Shown piece by piece: positions 16,234 to 25,481 of a stretch of 64,000 nt of DNA. This DNA is from Allobosea sp. (lineage in GTDB: Bacteria > Pseudomonadota > Alphaproteobacteria > Rhizobiales > Kaistiaceae). Where the stretch lies: positions 215,895 to 279,894 of the forward strand of contig JAFKFV010000014.1 of the NCBI GenBank assembly GCA_017307955.1, given 5' to 3'. The stretch's first letter is position 1, and every line of letters begins with the position of its first letter. A program made the translations under genes and the position numbers. The notes under the pieces are model-generated. The model made no database searches. It saw only the letters and a list, made by a program, of their open reading frames with translations, and was not told the origin of the DNA.

Positions 16234-16665
16234 TCAGGGGCTGTTTTCCGGACGGCCGATGATGTCCACCCTCTGGCAGGTACCCTTGGCGGGAATGATG
16301 GTGAGCGTGTCGCCGACCCTGTAGCCGTCGCGCGGCCGGCCGATCTCGAATTCGTGCCGACAGTCGATCCGTCGCCCGTCGGGCGTCGTGCGCGTGAAGC
16401 TCAGTTCGGCGAAGGTCGCGATCCAGGTTCCGCGGCGCGTCGTGCGTTCCACCTCCCAGAGTCTTCCGATCGTCGCGGTGGTGCGGGGAAAGGTTGCGAG
16501 CCGCCACCCGTAGAAGCCGGCCAAAGCAGCAAATGCCACGATCACGGCCGGCGCGAGATAGAGATAGATGCGGACCTGCTCGCGGGGGGTGATCGGACCC
16601 AGCCGGCGCGGATTGGTCTCGATCACCCGCGCCCCCGGCTCGCCATCAATAGCCGCGCCCGACAT
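16234..16665 (-). CDS. DUF3592-type membrane protein
   Basis: A 143-residue protein with one clear transmembrane helix (LYLAPAVIVAFAALAGFYGW, about residues 37-56) followed by a beta-rich domain with the DUF3592 pattern: TTATIGRLWEVERT, FAELSFTRTTPDGRRI and GYRVGDTLTIIPAKGTCQRV. Function is unknown; such proteins are usually membrane-bound with an extracytoplasmic beta domain. The proposed ATG (16665) lies inside the end of the upstream dehydrogenase gene (20-base overlap), which suggests it is the last cistron of the yej operon. Its ribosome site is weak, so the start is uncertain. Confidence 0.72.
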   Translation of the reverse strand: MSGAAIDGEPGARVIETNPRRLGPITPREQVRIYLYLAPAVIVAFAALAGFYGWRLATFPRTTATIGRLWEVERTTRRGTWIATFAELSFTRTTPDGRRIDCRHEFEIGRPRDGYRVGDTLTIIPAKGTCQRVDIIGRPENSP

Positions 16666-17590
16666 CCACGAGGTTTTCGAGCGGCTTGCCGGCCTCGAAA
16701 GCTTCGATCGCGCGCTGGATGCCCGCGGCAAGGACGCCCGCGTCGCTGGTCGCCGCGACATGCGGCGTGATGACGATGTTTCGGCGCAACCAGAGCGGGC
16801 TTGTCGCGGGGAGCGGCTCCTCGGCGAAGACATCGAGGCTGGCGCCGATCAGCGTGCCGGCGTCGACGGCCGCGAGGATATCGTCCTCGACCTGCAATCC
16901 GCCGCGGCCGCCATTGATCAGCACCGGCCCGCCGAGCGCTCCATTCCGCGCGAGGCCGGCGAGCAGCTTCGCATCGATGATCCGCCGAGTCGCCCCGGTC
17001 AACGGCAGCAGCACGACGAGGATGTCGGTCCGCGCCAGGAAGGCGGGCAGCGTGTCGTCGCCCGCGTAAATCTCGATCCCCGGCAGCGTCTTCGGCGAGC
17101 GGCTCCAGCCGGCGACCGCGAAGCCCAGTCTGGCCAGCACCTTGGCCGATGCGCGGCCGAGTTCGCCCAGCCCCATGATGCCGACGCGCACGGCGCTTGC
17201 CGGCGGCTGCGGCAGCTCGCGCCAGACCCGCTGCTGCTGCTGGTCCAGATAAGCGAGCTGGCGGCGGTGATGCAACAGCACCTGCAACGTGACCCATTCC
17301 GTCATGCGCATGGTGAGGTCGGGATCGACGACGCGGACGATCGGCACGTCGGGCAGCTCCGCCTTGCCGACGATGTGGTCGACGCCGGCGCCGAGCGAGA
17401 AGATGGCCGCGAGGTTCGGCAGATCGGCGAAGACGGCGCTGGAGGCCCCCCAGGCGAGGACGTAGCGGATCGCGGCCGGATCGCCGACCTCCGGCCAGAT
17501 CGCGACAGGCCGGCCGGCCTCGCGGAAGGGCGCGGCCCAGGGCTCCGGGTCCCAGTGGCCGCAGGCGACGAGAATGCCGGGCAGTGTCAT
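16646..17590 (-). CDS. D-isomer-specific 2-hydroxyacid dehydrogenase (GhrA-like)
   Basis: A 314-residue NAD(P)-dependent dehydrogenase that probably reduces glyoxylate or hydroxypyruvate. The Rossmann motif GIMGLGELGRASAKVLARLG is at about residues 137-156. The catalytic set is visible: Arg in NGGRGG, Glu in FAEEPLP and His in ITPHVAA. Overall it resembles E. coli GhrA (about 312 residues), including the GAGVDHIVG region. Its ATG overlaps the yejF stop (ATGA, 17587-17590), so it is translated with a peptide transporter. Substrate choice is an inference. Confidence 0.88.
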   Translation of the reverse strand: MTLPGILVACGHWDPEPWAAPFREAGRPVAIWPEVGDPAAIRYVLAWGASSAVFADLPNLAAIFSLGAGVDHIVGKAELPDVPIVRVVDPDLTMRMTEWVTLQVLLHHRRQLAYLDQQQQRVWRELPQPPASAVRVGIMGLGELGRASAKVLARLGFAVAGWSRSPKTLPGIEIYAGDDTLPAFLARTDILVVLLPLTGATRRIIDAKLLAGLARNGALGGPVLINGGRGGLQVEDDILAAVDAGTLIGASLDVFAEEPLPATSPLWLRRNIVITPHVAATSDAGVLAAGIQRAIEAFEAGKPLENLVDVGRGY

Positions 17591-19251
17591 TGCGAAACGA
17601 CGCCCTCCGGCGCGGTCTCGACCGAGAATGCCGCCGCCATCAGCGCCCGTGTATAGTCGTTGGCCGGCGCCGCGAAGACCTGCTCGGCCGGGCCATATTC
17701 GACCATCTTGCCGCCGCGCATGACCACGAGGTCGTTGGCGAGCGCACGCACCACCTTGAGATCGTGGCTGATGAAGAGATAGGCGAGGCCGCGGCGCTCC
17801 TGCAGGTCGCGCAGGAGATCGACAACCTGCGCCTGCACCGACATGTCGAGCGCCGAGGTCGGCTCGTCGAGCATCACGAAATCCGGTTCCAGCACCATGG
17901 CGCGGGCGATCGAGATGCGCTGGCGCTGGCCGCCGGAGAATTCATGCGGATAGCGATGGCGGCTGGCCGGATCGAGGCCGACCTCCTCCAGGGCCTTCGC
18001 CACCTTCACCTCGCGGTCGCGCGGCGAGAGGTCCGGCTGGTGCACCTTGAGCCCCTCGGCGACGATCTCGCTCACCGACATGCGTGGGCTCAACGAGCCG
18101 AACGGGTCCTGGAAGACGACCTGCATATGGCGGCGCAGCGGCCTCATCTCCGCGAAGCCGCGCCCGTCGATCCGTGCGCCCTTGAAACGGATCGGCCCCT
18201 TGGACGAGATCAGCCGCATCAGCGCGAGGCCGAGCGTCGTCTTGCCCGATCCCGATTCGCCGACGACGCCGAGCGTCTGGCCGCGGCGCACGGAGATATC
18301 GATGCCGTCGACGGCCTTCACATAGTCGACCGTGCGGCGGAAGAGGCCGGCCTTGATCGGGAACCAGACCTTGAGATCGTCGGTCGCGACGATTTCCGCC
18401 GCGGCGGGATCGGCGGCGCGCGGCCGGCCGCGCGGCTCGGCCGCCAGAAGGTGGCGGGTGTATTCGTGCTGCGGGTTGGCGAAGACCTCGCGGGTCGGGC
18501 CGGTCTCGACGATATGGCCCTTGGTCATGACGCAGACGCGGTCGGCGATCTTGCGCACGATCCCGAGGTCATGGGTGATGAAGAGGAGCGCCATGCCGCG
18601 CCGCTCCTGGATGTCCTTGAGCAGCTTCAGGATCTGCGCCTGCACGGTCACGTCGAGCGCCGTGGTCGGTTCGTCGGCGATCAGGAGTTCCGGCTCGTTG
18701 GCGAGCGCCATGGCGATCATGACGCGCTGGCGCTGGCCGCCGGAGAGTTGGTGCGGATAGGAATCGAGCCGCTTCGCGGCGTCGCGGATGCCGACTTCCT
18801 CGAGAAGTTCGAGGATGCGCTTGCGCGCCGCCTTGCCGCTGATGCCCTGGTGGACGAGCAGCACCTCGCCGATCTGCCGCTCGATCGTGTGCAGCGGATT
18901 GAGCGACGACATCGGCTCCTGGAAGATCATCGTGACCTTGTTGCCGCGCACGCTGCGCAGCGTCTTCTCGTCGGCAGAAAGAAGATCGGTGCCGTTGAAG
19001 AGGATGCGCCCGGTCGGATGCTCGGCCGGCGGATAGGGCAGCAGCTTCAGCACAGAGAGCGCCGTCACCGACTTGCCCGAACCCGATTCGCCGACCAGCG
19101 CCACGGTCTCGCGCGGGCGGATCGCAAACGAGATCCGGTCGACCGCGACGCTGCGCGTCCCGCCCTGGACGAAATGGACGGAAAGGTTCTGCACGTCGAG
19201 GAGAGGGGCGTCCGACGCGGCGGGGGAGGACATCATTGGAGCTTGCGTCAT
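17587..19251 (-). CDS. yejF: Peptide ABC transporter ATPase YejF (two nucleotide-binding domains)
   Basis: A 554-residue protein with two ABC ATPase domains in tandem. Each has a Walker A (GESGSGKSV in the first half, GESGSGKTT in the second), a signature ([18 protein letters not shown]) and a Walker B ([23 protein letters not shown]). Oligopeptide-type C-terminal segments follow each domain. It energises the YejB/YejE permease for uptake of peptides, including microcin C-like and cationic peptides in other species. The ATG overlaps the yejE stop (ATGA). Confidence 0.95.
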   Translation of the reverse strand: MTQAPMMSSPAASDAPLLDVQNLSVHFVQGGTRSVAVDRISFAIRPRETVALVGESGSGKSVTALSVLKLLPYPPAEHPTGRILFNGTDLLSADEKTLRSVRGNKVTMIFQEPMSSLNPLHTIERQIGEVLLVHQGISGKAARKRILELLEEVGIRDAAKRLDSYPHQLSGGQRQRVMIAMALANEPELLIADEPTTALDVTVQAQILKLLKDIQERRGMALLFITHDLGIVRKIADRVCVMTKGHIVETGPTREVFANPQHEYTRHLLAAEPRGRPRAADPAAAEIVATDDLKVWFPIKAGLFRRTVDYVKAVDGIDISVRRGQTLGVVGESGSGKTTLGLALMRLISSKGPIRFKGARIDGRGFAEMRPLRRHMQVVFQDPFGSLSPRMSVSEIVAEGLKVHQPDLSPRDREVKVAKALEEVGLDPASRHRYPHEFSGGQRQRISIARAMVLEPDFVMLDEPTSALDMSVQAQVVDLLRDLQERRGLAYLFISHDLKVVRALANDLVVMRGGKMVEYGPAEQVFAAPANDYTRALMAAAFSVETAPEGVVSQ

Positions 19252-20393
19252 CAGCCGATCGCCTTGCGCGGGTCGAAGGCGTCGCGGACGCCCTCGCCGA
19301 TGAAGACGAGCAGCGACAGCGCCAGCGAAATGATCACGAAGGCGGTGAAGCCGAGCCACGGCGCCTGGAGATTGTTCTTCGCCTGGCTGACGAGTTCGCC
19401 GAGCGACGGCGAGCCCGGCGGCAGGCCGAGGCCGAGGAAGTCGAGCGAGGTCAGCGTCACGATCGAGCCGGACAGGATGAAGGGCATGAAGGTCAGCGTC
19501 GCCACCATGGCGTTCGGCAGCACATGGCGCACGATGATCGTCCGGTCGGCGACGCCGAGCGCCCGCGCGGCGCGGACATATTCGAAGTTGCGGGCCCTGA
19601 GGAATTCCGCGCGCACGAGCCCGACCAGCCGCGTCCATGAGAAGACGAGCAGGATGGCGAGCAAGACCCAGAATCCGGGCACCAGGATCGAGGAGATGAT
19701 CAGGAGGATGTAGAGTTCGGGCAGCGAGGTCCAGATTTCCAGGAAGCGCTGGAAGATGAGGTCGGTCCAGCCGCCGAAATAACCCTGCACGGCGCCGGCG
19801 GCGATGCCGATCGCCGAGGAGATGAAGGTGAGCAGGAATCCGAACAGGATCGAGAGGCGGAGGCCGTAGAGGCTGCGCGCCAGCACGTCGCGGCCCTGGT
19901 CGTCGGTGCCGAGCCAGTTGAAATTGCCCAGCGTGCAGTTGGGGTCCTCGACGCCGAGCGGATAGGCCTTGCAGCGCTCTTCCGCCGTCATGGTCCACCA
20001 GGGCGGCGCCGGCGCCGGGCTCGCCATCTCGTTGTTGACCGTATTGTAGGAATAGCGGACCGCCGGCCAAACCATCCAGCCATTCGCCTCGATCTCCTCC
20101 TGGATGAAGGGATCGCGGAAATTGGTCGTGGCGAGGAAGCCGCCGAACTTCTCCTCCGGATAGTCGGTCAGGACCGGGAAGAGCAGTTCGCCCTTGTAGG
20201 AGGCGATCAGCGGCCGGTCATTGGCGATGACGTTGGAGAGCAGCGTCACCACGAGAAGGACGAGGAAGGCCCAGAACGACCAGTAGCCGCGGCGATTGCC
20301 GCGGAAGATCGCGAGGCGGCGGCGGTTGATCGGCGAGAGCGCGAAGCGCCCCGGCACCTCGATCTCGGCCCCAGGAAGGGCTGCGTCGGTCAT
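19251..20393 (-). CDS. yejE: Peptide ABC transporter permease YejE
   Basis: A 380-residue inner-membrane permease. After a cytoplasmic N-terminus, the first helix (about residues 38-57) is followed by a large periplasmic loop containing NWLGTDDQGRDVLARSLYGL, the usual opening of the DppC-type permease domain, then five helices. The EAA loop is recognisable in RAARALGVADRTIIVRHVLP. It pairs with YejB to form the channel. The ATG at 20393 lies 2 bases after the yejB stop. Confidence 0.94.
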   Translation of the reverse strand: MTDAALPGAEIEVPGRFALSPINRRRLAIFRGNRRGYWSFWAFLVLLVVTLLSNVIANDRPLIASYKGELLFPVLTDYPEEKFGGFLATTNFRDPFIQEEIEANGWMVWPAVRYSYNTVNNEMASPAPAPPWWTMTAEERCKAYPLGVEDPNCTLGNFNWLGTDDQGRDVLARSLYGLRLSILFGFLLTFISSAIGIAAGAVQGYFGGWTDLIFQRFLEIWTSLPELYILLIISSILVPGFWVLLAILLVFSWTRLVGLVRAEFLRARNFEYVRAARALGVADRTIIVRHVLPNAMVATLTFMPFILSGSIVTLTSLDFLGLGLPPGSPSLGELVSQAKNNLQAPWLGFTAFVIISLALSLLVFIGEGVRDAFDPRKAIG

Positions 20394-20395
20394 GC

Positions 20396-21523
20396 TCAGA
20401 CCTCCCGCTTCTCGAAGTCGATGCGTGGATCGACCCAGGTATAGGCGAGGTCGGAGATGAGGCCGATGACGAGGCCGAGCAGCGAGAAGATGTAGAGCGT
20501 CGCGAACACGACCGGATAATCGCGGTTGATGACGGATTCGAAGGAGAGGAGGCCGAGCCCGTCCAGCGAGAACAGGGTCTCGATCAGCACCGAGCCGGCG
20601 AAGAAGGCGCCGATGAAGGCGCCGGGAAAGCCGGCGATGACGATCAGCATCGCGTTGCGGAAGACATGGCCGTAGAGCACGCGGTGCTCGGTGAGGCCCT
20701 TGGCGCGCGCGGTGACGACATATTGCTTGCGGATCTCGTCCAGGAACGAGTTCTTGGTGAGAAGCGTCGTGGTCGCGAAGGCCGAGAGCGACATGGCGAC
20801 GAGCGGCAGCGTGATGTGCCAGAAATAGTCGGCCAGCGCCGCGGGGCTCGTCACCCATTCCCAGAAGCCCATGGTCGCATAGCGGTCCGACCAGAGCCCG
20901 CGCAGCGGGAACCAGTCGAAATAGCTGCCGCCGGCGAAGAGCACGATGAGCAGCACGCCGAACAGGAAGCCGGGAATGGCATAGCCGACGATGATGACGC
21001 CCGACGTCCAGACGTCGAAGCGCGAGCCGTCGCGCACCGCCTTGGCGATGCCGAGCGGGATCGAGATGACATAGGAGATGAGCGTCATCCAGAGCCCGAG
21101 CGAGATCGAGACCGGCAGCTTCTCCTTGATCAGGTCGATGACGCTGACATCGCGGAAATAGCTCTGGCCGAAATCGAAGCGGGCATAGTTCCAGAGCATC
21201 AGGCCGAAGCGCTCGAGCGGCGGTTTGTCGAAGCCGAACTGCCGTTCGAGCTTGGCGATGAACTCGGGATCGAGGCCCTGCGCGCCGCGATATTTGGAGT
21301 TGATCGGGCCGCCGCGGCCGGTCTGGTCCTGCCCGCCCATGCCGGCATCGGCGCCGCCGCCGGAAATGCGCTGCGTCGCCGAGACGTCATTGCCCTGCAA
21401 CTGGGCGATGACGCGCTCGACCGGCCCGCCGGGCGCGAACTGCACGATGACAAAGGTGAGCGCCAGGATGCCGAGCAGCGTCGGGATCATGAGCAGAATG
21501 CGGCGAAGGATATAGGCGGCCAT
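20396..21523 (-). CDS. yejB: Peptide ABC transporter permease YejB
   Basis: A 375-residue DppB-type permease. The N-terminus ([20 protein letters not shown]) is typical, with the family's [13 protein letters not shown] after it. A YejB-type insert of about 60 residues (rich in Gly; [18 protein letters not shown]) precedes the transport domain. Five further helices follow, with the EAA region [20 protein letters not shown]. It forms the inner-membrane channel with YejE. It lies 9 bases after the second binding-protein gene. Confidence 0.95.
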   Translation of the reverse strand: MAAYILRRILLMIPTLLGILALTFVIVQFAPGGPVERVIAQLQGNDVSATQRISGGGADAGMGGQDQTGRGGPINSKYRGAQGLDPEFIAKLERQFGFDKPPLERFGLMLWNYARFDFGQSYFRDVSVIDLIKEKLPVSISLGLWMTLISYVISIPLGIAKAVRDGSRFDVWTSGVIIVGYAIPGFLFGVLLIVLFAGGSYFDWFPLRGLWSDRYATMGFWEWVTSPAALADYFWHITLPLVAMSLSAFATTTLLTKNSFLDEIRKQYVVTARAKGLTEHRVLYGHVFRNAMLIVIAGFPGAFIGAFFAGSVLIETLFSLDGLGLLSFESVINRDYPVVFATLYIFSLLGLVIGLISDLAYTWVDPRIDFEKREV

Positions 21524-21532
21524 GGATCGTCC

Positions 21533-23416
21533 TCAGCCCGCCTTGCCGATGGCGGCGGCGCGCGCCGGATCGACCCACCACAGCACCTCCGGCGAGAAGC
21601 CGTAGGGCGGCTTTTCCTCGGGCCAGCCGAACATGTCCCAGGCGGCGACGCGGTGCGCCTCGGTGTGCCAGGCGGGAATCCAGATTTCCAGCGAGCGCAG
21701 CACGCGGTCGAGCGCCCGCAGATGCGTGACCAGTTCGGCGCGGCTGGTGACGGTCCCGGTCGAGGCGATCAGCGCATCGACGACGGGGTCCTTCAGGCCG
21801 GCGAGATTGGAGCCGTTCGTCACATCCGCCGCGGCCGAGCCGAACTGCTGTGCGATGCCGTCGATCGGCGTCGCATCGAAGGAGATGCGCTTGGCGACGA
21901 TGTCGAAATCGAAATCGCCCTGCCGGCGCTGATACTGGGCCGGATCGACACGGCGCAGCGAGGCGGAAACGCCGATCGCCTTCAGATTGGCGATATAGGG
22001 CAGCAGCACGCGCTCGAAGGCCTCGTTCTCGATCAGGAATTCCACCGCAAGCGGTTTGCCGGATGCATCGACGAAGGCGCCGCCCTTGAGCGTCCATCCC
22101 GCCTCGACGAGTAGCGCCTGCGCCGCGCGCATCAGCTTGCGGTCACGGCCGCTGCCGTCGGCGGTCGGCGGGCTGACCGGCGGGCCATCGAGGACGCCGG
22201 GTTTCAACTGGCTGGCGAAGGGGGCGAGCAGCGCGCGCTCTGCGGCGTCGGGCGGGTCGATCGCGGCGAAATCGGAGGTCTCGAAGAAGGAACTCGACCG
22301 CGCATAGAGGCCGTAGAAGAGGTTCTTGTTGGTCCAGGTGAAGTCGAACACCATGCCGATGGCGCGCCGCGTCCTTGGATCGGCGAACTGGCCACGGCGG
22401 AGGTTGAAGAACCAGCCATACATGTCGGCCCGCTTCTCCGACGGAAATTCCGGGCGCTTCACGCGGCCGTCGCGGATGGCGGGAAAGTCGTAGCGGGTCG
22501 CCCAGTTCTTCGACGAGAACTCCTCGCGCCAGGTGATGTCGCCCTTGGCGAAGGCTTCGAACTCGGCATTCTCATCGCTGTAGAACTCGACGCGGATGCG
22601 GTCGACATTGTATTGGCCGACCGAGACGGGCAGGTCCTTCGCCCAATAGTCGGCGACGCGCTCATAGGTGATGAAGCGCCCTGGATTGACGCTGCCGACC
22701 CGATAGGGGCCGGAGCCGAGCGGCGGCTGCAGGCTCGACGCCTCGAAATCCTTGCCGGCATAGAAAGCCTTGGAGAAGATCGGCAGGTTGGCGGCGACGA
22801 TCAGGGGCGCCTTGGCATTCTGCTTGCCTGAGAATGTCACGATCACGCGGTGGTCGCCATCGGCCGTCACCTGGGCCAAGTCGCGGATCGATTCGGTGAT
22901 GTCGGGATGGCCCTTGGCCTTCAGCGTCTCCAGCGAGAACACGACATCGGCGGCGGTCAGCGGCGTGCCGTCGTTGAAGCGCGCTTCGGGGCGCAGTTCG
23001 AAGGTGTAGACATTGCCGTCCGGCGAGATCGAGACGCTCTTCGCGACGAGGCCATAGACCGAATCCGGCTCGTCGAGCGCAGAGACCATCAGCGTGTCGA
23101 AGAGAAGCTCGACGCGCGGCGGCGCATTGCCCTTGAATGTGTAGCCGTTCAGCGTGTCGAAGGTGTTCGGCGCCTGGTTGTAATACCAGTTCGGCGCCGA
23201 AAAGACGAAGCTGCCCCCCTTCGGCGCCGCCGGATTCACATAGCGAAAATGCGGAAAGTCGGCCGGATAGGCGAGCTCGCCGAAGACCGACAGGCCGTGC
23301 AACCCGGTCCGCGCGGCTGGCTCGGCCGCAGTCGCCTTGCCGAGACCGATTGGCGGCAGAAGAACCGCGAGGCTGCCGGCAAGGACGGCGCGGCGCGACG
23401 GCCCCGTTCCGCTCAA
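21533..23416 (-). CDS. yejA: Second YejA-like peptide-binding protein, Tat-type signal
   Basis: A 627-residue extracellular solute-binding protein of family 5. The signal region starts SGTGPSRRAVLAGSLAVLLP, with the twin Arg and following hydrophobic core of a Tat signal, unlike the Sec signal of its upstream paralogue. The binding-protein body begins near HGLSVFGELAYPADFPHF and includes LGSGPYRVGSVNPGRFITYE. I prefer the TTG at 23416: it overlaps the upstream stop (TTGA) and AGAGGA lies 7 bases before it. A GTG at 23464 would add 16 residues and overlap the upstream gene by 52 bases. Confidence 0.9.
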   Translation of the reverse strand: MSGTGPSRRAVLAGSLAVLLPPIGLGKATAAEPAARTGLHGLSVFGELAYPADFPHFRYVNPAAPKGGSFVFSAPNWYYNQAPNTFDTLNGYTFKGNAPPRVELLFDTLMVSALDEPDSVYGLVAKSVSISPDGNVYTFELRPEARFNDGTPLTAADVVFSLETLKAKGHPDITESIRDLAQVTADGDHRVIVTFSGKQNAKAPLIVAANLPIFSKAFYAGKDFEASSLQPPLGSGPYRVGSVNPGRFITYERVADYWAKDLPVSVGQYNVDRIRVEFYSDENAEFEAFAKGDITWREEFSSKNWATRYDFPAIRDGRVKRPEFPSEKRADMYGWFFNLRRGQFADPRTRRAIGMVFDFTWTNKNLFYGLYARSSSFFETSDFAAIDPPDAAERALLAPFASQLKPGVLDGPPVSPPTADGSGRDRKLMRAAQALLVEAGWTLKGGAFVDASGKPLAVEFLIENEAFERVLLPYIANLKAIGVSASLRRVDPAQYQRRQGDFDFDIVAKRISFDATPIDGIAQQFGSAAADVTNGSNLAGLKDPVVDALIASTGTVTSRAELVTHLRALDRVLRSLEIWIPAWHTEAHRVAAWDMFGWPEEKPPYGFSPEVLWWVDPARAAAIGKAG

Positions 23417-25299
23417 GGCGCCGTCCTCTTGGCCAGCGCCTGTTCCTTGGCCGGATCGATCCACCAGGAACTGACGTCGATGCCGACATAATCCGGCTGC
23501 TTCTCGGGAATGCCGAACTTGTTCCAGTAGGCGACATTGATGACGTCGTTATACCACTGCGGCACCATGTAGTAATTCCACAGCAGCGCGCGATCGAGCG
23601 CATGCGTCGCGGCGACGAGTTCGTCGCGATTGGTGGCGAAGACGACGCGATCGACGAGCGTGTCGATGGCCGGGTTCTTGATGCCGATCAGGTTGCGGCT
23701 GCCGGGGAGGTCGGCGGCGGCCGACGACCACATCTCGCGCTGCTCGTTGCCGGGGGACTGCGACTGCGCGATCACCGTGGAGATCACGTCGAAATCGAAA
23801 TGATCGACCCGGCTCTGATACTGCGCCGGATCGACGATGCGCAGCGAAGCATCGATGCCGATGCGCCGCAGATTCTGGATATAGGGCGACACCACGCGCT
23901 CGAAGGACGGATCGGTCTCGAGGAACTCGATCTTGAAGGGTTCGCCCGTCTTGGCGTTGACGAGCTTGTTGCCCTTCAGCACCCAGCCGGCTTCCTGCAT
24001 CAGCTCGACCGCCCTTCTCAGGCTGTCGCGGAAGGCCTGCGGCGTGTCGTTGGCCGGGAGATGGAAGGGCTGCGTGAAGAGTTCCGGCGGCAGCTGGTCC
24101 TTCACGGAGTTGAGGATCTCCAGTTCCTTGCCCTCGGGCACGCCGCTCGAGGCGAGGTCGATGCCCGAGAAATAGCTCTCGATCCGCTTGTATTTGTTGA
24201 AGAACAGCGTCCGGTTCATCGTCGGGAAATCAAAGGCGTAGTTGAGCGCCTGGCGAACGCGAACGTCCTTGAACTTGTCTTTCCGCTGGTTGAGCACATA
24301 GCCCTGCATGCGGCCTGACGAATGGACAGGGAACGAGGTCTTGATCACCCCGCCGTTCTTGACGGCCGGAAAGTCGTATTCCGTCTCCCAGCGTCCGATG
24401 CGGTTCTCGAGCCGGTAGTCGTCGAGCCCGCCCTTCTTGAAGGCCTCCCAGGTCGCCGTCGGGTCGCGGAAATAGTCGATCTTCTGCCGGTCGAAATTCT
24501 CGCGGCCGACCTTGGTCGGAAGGTCCTTGCCCCAATAGTCCGGAACGCGCTCCCAGATGATCTGCCGGCCCGGCTGGAACGAGGCGATCCTGTAGGGCCC
24601 CGAGCCGAGCGGCGGCTCCAGCGTCGACTTGGTGATGTCGCGCGGCTTGCCGGCCTTGTCCGTGCCCGTCCACCAGTGCTTGGGCAAAATCGGCAGGTCG
24701 CCCAGGATATTGGGGAGTTCGCGGTTGCCCGGCTTGTCGAAGGTGAACGTCACCTCGTCGTCACCGGTTTTCTCGGCCTTGACGATATTCGCGTAATATT
24801 TGTTGTAGAGCGGGCTCTGCGCCTTCAGCGTGTCGAACGACCAGACGACGTCCTCGGCCGTGACCGGCTGACCGTCATGCCAGCGCGCCGCCTTGTTCAA
24901 GCGGAACTTGGCGAAGGCGAAATCGTCCGGATAGGCGACCGCCTCGGCGATGAGGCCATAATTCGTGCCGGGCTGGTCGGTCGCCTGGTCCATCAGCGTG
25001 TCGTAGAGGAGGCCGCCGCCGAAGGAGGCGAAGCCGGCTGCCGGAAGGCCCTGCACGACATAGGGATTGAAGCTGTCGAAGGTGCCGTCGGTGGCGCTGT
25101 TCAGCGTGCCGCCCTTCGGCGCGTCCGGATTGACATAGTCGTAGTGCTTGAAGCCTTCCGGATATTTCGGCTCGCCGATCAGCGAGGAACTGTGGCGCCA
25201 GACGAGACCGTCCGACGCCGCGTCCTCGGCGAGCGCCGCCGCGGGCAGCGCGAGGCCAGCCGAGAGCATGGCAAGGGCGGCGAGGGCGGCTCTGATCAC
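23413..25299 (-). CDS. yejA: YejA-like periplasmic peptide-binding protein, Sec signal
   Basis: A 628-residue solute-binding protein (family 5), the first gene of the yej operon. A Sec signal peptide (residues about 1-24, ending ALA-E) precedes the mature protein. Family landmarks are YVNPDAPKGGTLNSATDGTF, FRLNKAARWHDGQPVTAEDV and LEPPLGSGPYRIASFQPGRQ. YejA delivers peptides to YejBEF; in Rhizobium relatives the system affects resistance to host antimicrobial peptides (known for Sinorhizobium and Brucella). No clear sigma-70 promoter was found in the 125 bases upstream. Confidence 0.95.
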   Translation of the reverse strand: MIRAALAALAMLSAGLALPAAALAEDAASDGLVWRHSSSLIGEPKYPEGFKHYDYVNPDAPKGGTLNSATDGTFDSFNPYVVQGLPAAGFASFGGGLLYDTLMDQATDQPGTNYGLIAEAVAYPDDFAFAKFRLNKAARWHDGQPVTAEDVVWSFDTLKAQSPLYNKYYANIVKAEKTGDDEVTFTFDKPGNRELPNILGDLPILPKHWWTGTDKAGKPRDITKSTLEPPLGSGPYRIASFQPGRQIIWERVPDYWGKDLPTKVGRENFDRQKIDYFRDPTATWEAFKKGGLDDYRLENRIGRWETEYDFPAVKNGGVIKTSFPVHSSGRMQGYVLNQRKDKFKDVRVRQALNYAFDFPTMNRTLFFNKYKRIESYFSGIDLASSGVPEGKELEILNSVKDQLPPELFTQPFHLPANDTPQAFRDSLRRAVELMQEAGWVLKGNKLVNAKTGEPFKIEFLETDPSFERVVSPYIQNLRRIGIDASLRIVDPAQYQSRVDHFDFDVISTVIAQSQSPGNEQREMWSSAAADLPGSRNLIGIKNPAIDTLVDRVVFATNRDELVAATHALDRALLWNYYMVPQWYNDVINVAYWNKFGIPEKQPDYVGIDVSSWWIDPAKEQALAKRTAP

Positions 25300-25422
25300 G
25301 GGCGATTCTCCGTTGGGCTCGTCACATTCTTAGGGTCGAATGCCGCGAGGGCAATCGGCGAGCCGTTCTGCTGCCGCGAAAACGCCTCCCCAGCCGCAAA
25401 AAGCTTGGCGAAATCGGGCATG

Positions 25423-25454
25423 AAAAAGGCCGGAGCGTCGGCTCCGGCCTTTCC
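25423..25454 (-). terminator. Rho-independent terminator of the cytochrome c gene
   Basis: A perfect 12-bp stem, 25425-25436 with 25441-25452, encloses a 4-base loop (GTCG on the + strand). On the - strand the stem is followed by TTTTT. It lies 28 bases beyond the stop of the cytochrome gene and separates it from the yej operon. Confidence 0.88.
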
Positions 25455-25481
25455 TGTCCGAGATTTAATGTAAGGCGCGGC

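Noticed and set aside
17584..19713. A 709-codon + strand frame across yejF
   Set aside because: It runs antisense to two complete ABC ATPase domains; no start signal or domain.
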